From Hoplostethus atlanticus (Eukaryota; Chordata; Actinopteri; Trachichthyiformes; Trachichthyidae): a DNA stretch of 64,000 nt. Under the pieces are notes generated by a model. The model had not been told where the DNA came from and made no database searches. It worked only from the letters and a program-made list of their open reading frames with translations. Positions within the stretch are counted from its first letter, which is position 1, and each line of letters begins with the position of its first letter. The stretch spans positions 345,501 through 409,500 of the forward strand of contig JAXDDX010000123.1 in the NCBI GenBank assembly GCA_034670405.1, given 5' to 3'. Positions 50,401 through 62,814 of this stretch are shown here, one piece after another. The translations under genes were made by a program, and so were the position numbers.

Positions 50401-53400
50401 ATTTGAAGTTGTGGAGAAGAGCTAGATATGAGAAAAAACACATTTAGACACACTGGTGTGTCTAAATGATCGCTGGTGTGTCTAAACGTCTGTGTGAAAC
50501 AGAGATGAAATAGCACAGTACACCTGAATCATTTTGACAAATCTTTCCAAAACTGTAACATGTTTACCACTACAAACACTGCACACATAAAATACAACAG
50601 TAAGCGACACCTTCGAATGACCTTAAAACAAATTGTTGATTACTGGCATGTAACAGAATAGAAATGGCCCGTTAGATCCACTCAAGGTCACATACTAATG
50701 TCCCTCTGTATGTTGAAGCCAATATGTACGTGCAGTAGGTGCGACAAAATCTTCATTAAAAGTTTGGTAAAAAAGAAATATTGTAAACAACCCCCTGGAA
50801 GTAGTTTTTGTACAGCTGTCCACTACTGAGATGAACACTTTTTTTTGTCTTTGCTACTTCAATATTCACATCCATAACAAGCCACACACTGGAACTAATG
50901 AGTGACTAGGGATCTTCAAGGGAGGTGGTCTATTATTATTCATTGAAAAATAGTAAACAAATGCATAAATGTTACTGTCAGAGGGTTCCTATCTGTCCAA
51001 TTAATCTATGGTTGCTCCCCCAGGCAGCCTCATTGTTCAGCCATACTTCTTTTTGTCTTCAGGGGAAATATGCAATTAAGAGCTGAGCAGAAATAATATT
51101 AAAGATGTTTTTTTCTTAATTTTTTCCCTCCCTTTCACTCCGTCTTTCTCTCTCATTGCCCTCTTTCCACAAAAAAATGAACATGAAATAAATGGTGCAT
51201 ATCAATGTGATTCAATCACCCCCCTGCCATGGCATGTGTATAGCTGCTCTTTTTAAAATGTTCAATGGAGTTGATGGACACAGACAAACTCAAGTGTGAG
51301 GAACCTACAGGCAACATAAAGGCACAAAAAGGCAACACTAGTGCCGCATAGCACAACTGACTCACTCCTTTAACTACACACACCCCAGACCATCAGCTAT
51401 CCAGTCCCAGGCCCCACAAAGCATTGTTTCTCTCCCCTTAAAAAATGTCTCACGTCATTAGGTCCACTCCTTTCACTTTTATGGACGCTGCACTGAATCT
51501 CCAATAAGATAATAGCATCCAATCTGTCATTCTCCACACCATTACCTTGCAAACACAGTGGAGATGGAAACTTTCACTCAGCACTGATGTATCATTTTAA
51601 CATAAGGGCCAGGGTGAGGGATGTGTCACTGATGCTGATGCAGCATAACATGAGTCATCATGGGGGGAGTAGTGAGGGGGAGAAGTCAATTATTAGACTG
51701 GCTATGGGTCAAAAAACAACAACAAGTGCTTTTGTGTTAATCAGTGCCTTGATTTTGGTTTCCAGCTTTAAGACACTCGACATTCCTCTGATAGCGATCA
51801 CTGGTGAACAGTTTGTAGACTGTCAGTGTCAGAACTGCCATACTGCCTCTTTTCTCTACCCTCAGGAGCCGGCACTGATCACCTCATACAGGAATCATAA
51901 AACCTTTCTGAGCCCACAAAGGAAATACAAAGAATGTCACTAAACTTCACTGCCAGTGAGTTCAAGTTCACAGGGTCAGTCTGTGCCACACAGATGCAAG
52001 AAAATGTAAATCACTGCAAAGCTTGAGGATGCGAGAGGTAACAGCAGCCTTGTATGAACACAAAAAAAATACTTTCACCAGTCTAACAATATACGAAAGA
52101 CAAAATTATGGCTGAGATTCATAAAGAATTACGACTTTTCCTGTAGCTTTCCTGTTTGTGCTTCTGTTTAAAAAGAACTTTCTCAGTTATTTATTTATCT
52201 GCTTATCATCAGAACTGTTAAACAAATCTGTCAGCTATCTTTTGCTATTTGCTATTTGCTTCCTTAGCAAAATTTCCTGCTGGCTTCTATGTTTATGCAC
52301 ATGGCCTACGGAGTTAATTGTCCCCGTGTTGTCAAGCTCAACACGAACCCTTTACAATACCAGCACAGCAGAACATTCCCCTCGCTCGTTGATGTGACAT
52401 GATGCACTTCCTCTTCGCCTTGTTTTTCTAGGCACATCTGGTTTATTGTGAAGACACACTTCCTCTCGTGTGTGTGTGTGTGTGCGTGGGTATGTGTGCA
52501 CAATACGTTTATATGTGTGTGTATGCATGTTTGTGTGTTCTATACCAGTCCTGTATGTCTGTATTGTATCTGTGAATGGTATTGTTCACAACTAAAGATG
52601 TCTGGCGTCTCCATCTGAAACCCATGTGACCTGGCAGACTTCTGAAAAGATTCTATGCACATAATGCTGATTTCTGTTTATCTGAACCATAAATGTTTAC
52701 CCAAGGATGTGGGGAGATTTTGCAGAGACAGACTGTCATCTGAATGAATGGATGTATATCTGGAAATACATGATATGATAAAATGTTGCAAACCAGTGGC
52801 CTTTAGCTCAGGACCAGCAGACCTGGATCAGCAATAATCTCAGTAATCCGTACAATCTGTAGCGTACATCACCTGTATGGGCTGATGGCATGGTGGGTGA
52901 TATTACTGGCATTATCCATATCAGATAGACACCAGGGAGAGCATGAAGCAGCTGCAAAGCTGTGCTGTTTCAGTCTTTATATCTCACGGGTACACTAAAA
53001 ATGACCTATTCTTTGTGCAATGCTGAGATATATATAAGAGGTTGTGAATCAAGGACAAAGCAATTTGTGTGTTTTTCATGACAGGGATTTCTCATTAAAG
53101 CTTTAATATTGATAGCAGAGAGGACCTGGAGGTTGGGTGTGTTCTTCTGAAACGTGATTAGGATTCATTTGACTATGTAACAGGATGTGCTTGGCCCAGG
53201 AAATTTAACCTCATGACAAATTGTACAGTAATGGTTGCACTGTGTCAAAGACAAATGCATGAGAGTGCATTATAATACACAGTTCACACATGCATTTTAT
53301 TATCTTGAGAAATCTGCAGTATAGTGTATAAAAAAGTAATGCAATCACTAATGTACACTCTCCAGGATGTGTTTCCTGCTGATGTAGATAAACGATGGCC

Positions 53401-54397
53401 CAAATAAATATGGACATTATGCACCATTAACATCTGTAGCCCCAGTCCCCCATATCAAAAACCATAACTTAGCATATGCTTTCTACTCGCCCACACCAAA
53501 GCAATAGTTCATTTCACTGACGCCATATATATCACAGAGGTTTATTTAAAAAGGGGGTTCCAGCCTTTTTACTTTGTTGAAGGAAAGGCTGCGAATGCAT
53601 CAACTCTGTGTTCTCATTTGGAAGCACTTACTCCCTGTAATGTGCTGAAGAACGAAACAGAAAACTGCTGATGCTCGCAGGATCCTAAGTGTTCCGCTAG
53701 CACGCATCCTTGACAGGTGACCCACTCTCTGTACAGTATGTGTAAGGTTAAAAGCAGTGGAAATTGGACAATGTCCCACTCAATGTTCCCTCACAGAAAT
53801 TAGCAATGCACACACACACAAACACACACACAAAAAACAACCAACATAACCTGAACATATTTGCTAAGTGCCGTGACAACAGCCTCTTCTCTCCATTGCT
53901 GCGGGCCCCTAAAAATAGGTCTGTAGCAGTGAGCAAACAAGGGTGATGTCATATGCTGACATACTGTGTTAGTGTAACAGTTGAAAGAATTGTATTCACC
54001 CGCTTCATAGAAAGCCCAATTCCTGAATTTATTTGGCCACATACATTTATATACATGTATAGTCAAAAAAGGTTTGACTTTACTTTATATGTTAAGACTT
54101 TATCCTCTATTTACCATCCTGCACTGGCTTGGGGCTTCAAATTTAAAAATGGATGATACTCAAAAATCATTCAAAGAAACAGGTTGGTTCCAGCTACATT
54201 ATTACAATTCAATAATGTCATGCAATCAGCCACTTTATTACAAGTTGAAAGTATGTGACTTTTTGTTTTAAGGCCAAAAATACTCCTCCTATCCTATTGC
54301 TTGGTCAACAGAACTGTCTTAACACTCATCTTCCGCAATGATCTTTGGACCTGGAAAATCAATCAGAGTTTTAGGGGAAAGGGAAAGAAAACAGAGT

Positions 54398-54456
<59 letters not shown>

Positions 54457-57400
54457 GAACCTAAGAGAGGGAGGGACTTGAAGAGAAAAAGACTTTGAGA
54501 GAGACTTTGAGCTAGCTTGGCTCCAATGCTTGGCTCTGATCCCACCGGTCAAAAAAGCACTATTCTAATCTTTTCCCCAAGCAACACCTAAGCCTTCCCT
54601 CTCTCCCTCTCTTTGTCCTTCAAGGCTTTGAAACTTTTCCCAAGGGCACTATTATCCACAAACTCTCCAGCGCCACCCAACACATCCACTAATTAAAGAT
54701 GGCATGAGGCAAAATGTGATCACTACTCGCCTCTAAGCTTAACAATAATTGAAACTACCATGTCGCTGAGAAGAAAAGGCGAAAAAAGATAAATTCTAAC
54801 ACACACACACACACACACACTTTCTCAACCTGACACAATGCCAGCCGATGGTAAAGTGCCTAATCACTGCAGTGGCTATAAGTGAAAGCTTTTACAAGCC
54901 AACTGTTAGAAACCTCCTGCGTCATATAGCCTCTAAATACAGCAGGTAATCACGTTGCTTTTCTTCTTGCATTGCCTTCAATGAGTAATAATGTAATGTA
55001 CATGGAACATCGGGTTTCCCTGTTGTACTGCATCACTATGGGGATTACATAGCAGAAGTGGCACAAACAATAAACATCAAAGCAAAACAGCCAGAAGGAA
55101 ACCCTTGCTTGTAGGTGATTGGTCTTTAATAATTAACCTGGTAATACTGCACAAATTGTTTGTGACAGGAAGAACAGAGAGCCTTGGCTTCCAAATTAAA
55201 GGGGCACTGACACTTGGCACCAGTACACATGTGTTGGCACCAAAGAGCTGCCTCAGGTCCAACATGGCCCACTAGTGGTTTTGACAAGGTCTCAGGTTGC
55301 ATGTTGAGGGAAGAGCTGGTCTCTGAAAACACAAGACACAGACAGTTCATGCGCAGAGACGTAAGCAAATGAATGTGCACACAGACACACACAAACACAC
55401 ACTCACATACACTAAGCAGATACACACATACAGATGGATGCATACAGAGACTAGGAGGTAAGAGGAAGAAAGGGATAGAAAGAGACAGCAAGAGAGATAG
55501 GCTAGACATAGAAAGAGAGACAGACATACAAACAGGCCAACAGGGTGACAGATAGATCACAGGCACACATCCCAGAAAGAAATCATCAAAGCAAACTGAA
55601 ATAAGGGCATGGAGAAAGGAGAAATGACGGATGAGTTGGGCAGACAGGTGGAAGAAATAACTGAAGTCTGCTGCCGATTCTCCACCAACATCCACGGCAG
55701 CCATCTAGTTTCTCACCCCATGCAGGTCATTAGGTCACCATAGGTTTTATTCAGGCTGCAAGGAAACCCATTATTACTGACTGTTTACACTAAGGCTGTT
55801 AGAGAGTTTTTTAAATAGCCCCATTAGACATTAGCGCTGACAGGCGAACAAGCTAGCAGACAATTCTTTTCAACATGAATTGTGCCACTGGAAGACAGTA
55901 GTTCAACGTATCTCCCGCTCTTGACAGACCCAATTAAATTGCAAAGGAAACCTGGGATCTGTCCTTGTCTGCCCTGTGCCTCTCCTGAATCGGTGTATTG
56001 GATAATTATACTTCTTCTGTTGTGCCACATATTGAGAGAGATTGTGGCCTTGTCAATCTTTCCTCCCTGCTGTGTTATTGAAATGGGGCACATCTTTTTT
56101 CCCCAAAGAGGAACCCACTGAGGATGTTGCTATGGGGATTTTTGTCATAAACATAATGATGCTGTTTAGAGGTGGCCATGTGTTTCTGAAGGGCTCTTTC
56201 CTCTCTTTTTTCCTGCCACAGAAGAATGAAAGGAGATGTCGTCATTGTGAGAAGGATGGCCTTCTGCCATGAGCTATGGGTAAACAAACATATCCAATGT
56301 GTTGTACCGCAAGAAAAAAAGCAGAATAAACCATCTCAGTAAAAGCAGGGTTTTTAAAGACTTGCTGAATAGGACTGAAATTACTCATAATTGCAAATTG
56401 CAGTAAAAAAGATAACTGAATCACACAGCAGGCCAGACTATTTTAGGATAGGGGCCATATTAAGTATATTAAAAGTGATGAAGAGTGATTCTATGTATGT
56501 TTAATATGTTGAAGGCAGCTTCAAATAAACTGCTCATTAATGAAGTCTTTTTGGATTTCCACCTAGTTTATTACACATATAATAAACCTACTTGGTAACT
56601 CCATTAACCATATAGAGCTGCCAGATTCCAAAGAGGTTGAAGATTGTCTATAATATCTATTACATATTACAGAATGAGGTCTTTTAGGGCCTTATACTGT
56701 GTATAAGATTTAGAAGTTCATGGATTCATATTCTGAATATTGAATGTGAAAATGTATATTATATTATGTTATAGCCCTGGAAAAGTTAATGCTTGTTCAG
56801 CTGGGTTTTTAAAGTTCTTTTGTCAGGTTTCAGGCTCATTGACTGCACTTTTACGGAGGAAAATGAGGCCTGAAATATTAAAAAGAGCCTAAAGACTTTA
56901 AAGATCCCTTCATGATTTAAGGATATGGCACTCCTGGATGGATTTAATCTTTACTCAAGGCAATAGTTCAGAATCATCCACTGCCACATAGACAAGCTTT
57001 AAGTTTATGAAGAAATTATCAATGTGCTAAGGGGAGGTAAATAGAAAGGGAAACCCTATTCTATACTACTATACATGCTAGGGCTGGGCGATATGGACAC
57101 GATAATTTGACCTATTTGTCACGATAACGATAAATACAACGATAAATAATAAGCGTGTCAAAGAAATTTCCAGAACACACAATGAAATGGTCCAATGAAA
57201 AGCTATGCAAGAAAATGAGGCATGATAAACATTTTAGCACCATGACTTTAGTCAGAACATTCATCAAGTGTGTTTAATAATAATATCAGAACAAACTGAT
57301 CTTTTTCACGTTTGTGTTGTAAACTGAATTATTACAGAATTAGATTCAATCTGGAACATAAATAAAAATCTCTGTTGAATTTACCCTTCTTAATGTTTTC

Positions 57401-60400
57401 TGCTTGTCAATCGAAATTGGAAAAAAAACCCTCCTCTCCCTCCCCTTGCCTCAAGTGCGCGGGTTTAATATTGGGGAAGGGTGTAAACCTCACAGAATGA
57501 ATTCAACCTGAACTGGCAACCCAGTTCAGGTTGAATTCACGTGCATTATGAGATCTACATGTGTAATGTGTATTTATATAAGTTATCGTGCCCAGTAAAA
57601 TTACGTCGGTAAGATGATGTTAATGCCGGTTTCGGTAAATTTTTGGTTTATCGCCCCGCCCTAATACATGTACACATGCACGCACACGCAAGTGCTAACA
57701 CACACACACAAGCACGCATTCACACACACAAACACACCATCTGCTTGGTCCCACAGACAGTGCTATTGAAGTCTTTAATCAAGACTAATGTGGAAATGTC
57801 CCATACAACTATCATTAATCATTTGAAGCTATATAGCCCACACACTATCGATCAGTGCTATACATCAAAGCAGCAACTGCTGGCACAAGCCTGCATGTCT
57901 GTTTGCGCTGTACAACATGTCAAGCCTTAAGTATTGTATATCACACTGCCACTCCCTTGGCTCTTATAAAAAACATGACAGGCTGTTAGTGAAACATTTT
58001 CCATTTATCAACCATGTGTGTAATGTTTCCTATTTTGCTCTGCTGTAAACTGGCACATGAAAACACAAGGTAATATATACTGGCAAAATTAGGACTACAC
58101 CAAATGCTATGGCACCTGCAGTGAACACATGAATCGGCATTTTTGGAACATTACATTTGAATCTGATGCGGATTAAGAAATAACAACAGGAGGTATTAAG
58201 TACTGGTCCTGCTCCTCCAAGCTTTTCTCAATACATCATTTGAATACACTCATCCACTTTGTTTTAACAGCTTGGCTGCTCAGCACTTGGCATGAACAAC
58301 TGAAATGTGCTTGGGAGTGAAAAGGAGCCTTGGAACATTTTAAACAATGATGTGGTTGGCTCTGGGAGAGTATAAGAGAGGCACTTGAGTCAACCCTAAC
58401 AGCATAAATAAAATCAGCACTGCTGGCATGTACAGTTATTTGAGAACAAATGAGAATTGGGATCCAGAAAAGAGGCCAGTCATTTGAAACCCACTTCCCA
58501 TTGTGCTGCTCAGGTACAGAGCTGAGCCAAAATCAAAACGAACAGAAAGAAGACAAAAGGATCAACAGAAACTCCAAACGGACCCTTTTTGGCACAAACA
58601 TTAGGAACAGAGGGGCTTTATGGTTGCAGTGATACCCTACTACAAAAATTGATTTAAGGAAATCTTTTTTTTTTTAAAGGAGTGTGGGCAGCTCGCTCGC
58701 TTTTATTCAGACAGTTGGAAAGCAGATAGGCAGAGTAAGGCAGACACAGGAAACAAAGCTTGATCCAAGGCCAGCGAGGGTACAATGGGTACATAATAAT
58801 AATTATCTCAATGGGAATACATATTCAGTCTTGGTGTATGCCATCTATTGCTGCACACACACACATTCACACACTCTGGACGCCATGCTGGTTTCTCTCC
58901 TCAAGCTTCAAGTAGGTCTGTACTTGCTGTAGCCAAGACTACTTGGGACAGGGCCAACAACAGGCGGCTAACAAACAGCAGTTTATTAATTGGATCTGGT
59001 AGTCTGTTTATATTGGGCAGGACCTAGATCATTTCACACTGGCCTTGGACCAGGTGTGTTCTGGAGGGGCGCCAAATGAGGAAACCGTGTGGGCTCAGCA
59101 GATTCAAGCTAAAAAAGGATGAGCACTTACAGTAAACCTGCCACAACTCAGCGCAAAGAGGCATTGCTTTCTAAACTCTGAAGTTCCTTACATCCAAATT
59201 TATTTCCTCACTCTTTCAGGAGCACCGACACTTAAAGCCAATAACATGAGTCACGCAGAGAGTACACACCATCTTGCTATAAATCACACAGTAAGTGCAC
59301 TCAACCTCTTCCCCTTAATGCTACGCTTTTTAAAGGTCAAATTAAATGATTCTATAAATTGGCTCATATAGGACTGTGGCAACCCAAGATTTTTATTGTT
59401 TATTTATTGTTGCTAAAAAAAAGTAGCTACATTAAAAAAAAATTCCCTGCACTCTGAGAGCTATTTATTACAGTGCCATTTATTATAACAGTAGGTCGGT
59501 CTTGGGTCATACATCTCTTGCATTTCTAATGAAAGGATGTCATGACTTCCTCATCTCCCTCTCCAGCTGCCCCAGACAGAATGGTTACAGCTCTAACAAA
59601 AAAACACACACACACACACACACACACAGGGGTCAGAGGCCACCTGTTCTGAGTTGGCTGAACTAGTGAAGCGATATCAGAGGACACATCTGGCCTGACA
59701 GGGAACTGGCCGGATGGGAATGGCAACATGCTACCGGGCCCCGGACTGGCAACGGATGACTCACAGCTGATGGGTCAGTCGAGGTCACGTGGAGGACGGG
59801 GATAGAGAAGGGTCAGTCAGGACAGTGGTTTTGTAAGGTGTATTTCTTGACAGGGGAATTTTATATGGGAAGTTTTAAGTTTATTTGTAAGGAGGAAAAA
59901 TAATAGTAAATGTCTGTTGAAAGCTTTAAACTTTAGATTTTTATAGGAATTCTTGGGGTGTTGGACACAGGGATATAAAAGAGAACACTGATTCATTCAA
60001 CAGAGAACAATGATGGACAGTCAGAAGAAAGGGTATCAAGTCACCCGGATAGCTATACATTTCTATACCCCTGTTGAGGGCTGTAATTGAAAACGGAGCA
60101 GCCTGAGAACATCGAAGGTCTAATCTGTATTTGTTCCAGCGTTAGAAGTGAGAGCGGTCTGTCCAGTTGTGGACCACATCTATCAGCCTACTGTCAGTGT
60201 CTGTATCCACAAAGCCACATGGTAAAGTAATACGTCTCCACTCACTCTTCTGGATAAGCAACATTGGCAGGAGCAAGGCCTGAGTCAGCAATGTCATTCT
60301 TGTGAGACTGTAAATTGCCCCAGACATGTAACCTGGGCTTTAAGCACTCCTTCTTCTGTGCTTCTATACTGCTTTAGCTTGTACAGTATATATGGAACAG

Positions 60401-60412
60401 GTTATGTGTGAA

Positions 60413-60458
<46 letters not shown>

Positions 60459-61567
60459 AATCTACAGATTTATAAACTGCACACGATCCCCTCTAGTTTC
60501 ACGGTTCAGTGTTATTTTCCACAGTCTGGAAGGGAGTGGGATGATGAGAGAAGAGGGAATGCAAAGGAGAGGGAGGGGAGGACATGTCCTCAGAGCTCAC
60601 TTCTGCCTTATTCTTTATCAGCTTTCATCTTTCAGCCCTTCCAAGAGACTGAACCATAAAAGAGCCCTATCACTAGAGGACACATTATTTTCTCCTTCCT
60701 TGAATATACTATAGGATAGCCCAGACCCACACAACCTCTCTATTATATTCTGGCTATAATTCTAGGCAGCTACAGTTTACCCATTGGTCATCTGTTTCAT
60801 CAACATAAAAGAGTGAGATGATATGAAGCGGAAGAAGACTCACTCATTTTTCTCCAGCACCAGGACCAGCTGTTCACCTTCCGTGTGGACCAGCAACTGG
60901 AGTGACGCAGGATAAGGCTGAAATACAAACAGATGACAGGAGTGGTGAGTGGACGCCTGGGTCTCACCCATCCTGCCTGACGCACATAGAGTTGCCCTTA
61001 AATGTAGACTATGGATCAGCGTTTATGGGAAGCTTTACTCTACTCTGACACACATGCTGTGCACAAAGCAGGATGTGGCAAGGCACAATGGCACTGATAA
61101 AACAGGAAGAGAGCTTTCAGGTCCTACACTTCCAAGGTCCATGTATGGCATAAAATCAGCGACCATGAACTCTATATACAACTGCACAATTTAATAAGGC
61201 CCAGATAGTCTCTTCAATTAGTTTTTCACTGCATGTTTCTGTTAGGTACAGAAAAGGTTAGGATGTGCAAAAACATACCAAATGAATGGAAAACATTTGA
61301 ATGAGTTCTGTTGAACTAACTTACATAAATATTAACCAGACATTACAATATTGTAAATGGTTTCTACTTTGGTGGAGAGAATTTGTATTTCAGAGCAGGA
61401 ACATTTGTGATGACTGTCTGCATATTTCAGTGCTGGATGACACTTAATTTCTTCTTTCTGCACTGCTGATTTATGTCTGCAAACACCCATGGGACATGAA
61501 GACCTGATGCTGGAGGTTTCTCTCTCTGATTTATGACAAAGAAAATCTATCAAAACAAAACATAGTC

Positions 61568-61626
<59 letters not shown>

Positions 61627-62762
61627 AAGGGGGTGCTCAAAATCTCAAAACGGTCTTTTCCTAAGAAATAGCTCCAGTCGCCTACAGTCCAAGATGCCTT
61701 GAGGGTTTTCTGAAAAGCTGTTGTCAGAGCAGAAGAACAATACCCATCTGGTAGGAAAAAAGTGGATTCATGCCTGAGGCATGTGTTGTCATCAGAGCAC
61801 CCGTACAGCATGGGGGAAATACAATAAAAAGACAGAATGACAAGAGGAAGTAAAAAAGGAAATACAGGGATTCAATGGCTGGCAGGCAGAGACAGACATA
61901 GAGATTGACAGAGACAAGCAGACATACACATTGAGAAATACAGACAGCTGAACATGCATCAAATGCACAATGCACTCACCTACCCTCACCCACACACATA
62001 TACACATCCTGTGAGATAACAGCAGGACAGATGAGACTAGGCTTAATCCAGCTGGGGGTCTGTTCAGGTAAATACCCTTTTTGTGCCTACACACATACAC
62101 ACACTTCATGGAAGGTTCATGTAAGGTCATCCGATCAGCAAAGAGTATAAATAATGACTCTGCAATACTCTACGGCAGCTTGATAACCTTTTATTGGCAC
62201 AAGAACCAGCCAAATAAATCTCCTATATGGGGAGGGATAAGTCTTAGTGCAATCTCTGGTAGGACAATCACTAGCTGCCCTAGCGGCCAGTTTAATTTGC
62301 GAAGCTTGGGTTGCAGATACCCTACTGTAAAACCCCTGTGTCTCCTGAACAAAAATGCACTATGTCAGCAGTAGCTGGTGGTTGAACCTGTCAGATGTAG
62401 TTTAACATTGGGTGAGTTAACAACGACTTCCCTTCAATAAAGCTAAATAAATTCTCTTGTCTTCTAGAGTTAGCGAGATAAATAATTCAACTAATTAACA
62501 TCACTGCTCTTCTCATGTTGACATTGAGAGACAAACGTAAAGTTGGAGCTCTCTCAGGAGGTTGAGCACTCCCTGGACCAGGAGTGCTCAACACCTACAC
62601 ATTTCCCTCATCTTGAACAGAATTTCTAGTGGGCCAGGCATGTTCGGTTACCCTTCCTGAGGCCATCATTAGACCACAGGTTTGAGTCCAGAGAGGGCTG
62701 GTTTGATTCAGCTCTTATCAACCCTGTGCACATTAATTATCATCTATCTATCTATCTATCTG

Positions 62763-62814
<52 letters not shown>

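Larger units (their letters stand above)
43351..60843. other. ADAM12 intron 3 (17.5 kb)
   Basis: This is the largest intron. It holds GA and CA microsatellites, a hAT-type MITE at 57079-57663 and short inverted repeats at 50441-50468. No coding exon fitting the phase-2 junction, and no other gene, is seen on either strand. Confidence 0.6.

Noticed and set aside
55126-55704. 192-residue minus-strand ORF rich in Ser, Leu and Cys
   Set aside because: Inside ADAM12 intron 3, its codons come from GA and CA-rich DNA. It does not fit the phase-2 exon 3-4 junction and no domain is seen.
56126-56140. GTTGCTATGGGGAT as a second X-box
   Set aside because: Only one half-site fits the RFX consensus.
62672-62705. 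B-box-like GGTTTGAGTCC suggesting a tRNA or SINE
   Set aside because: No A box, cloverleaf or tail found around it.
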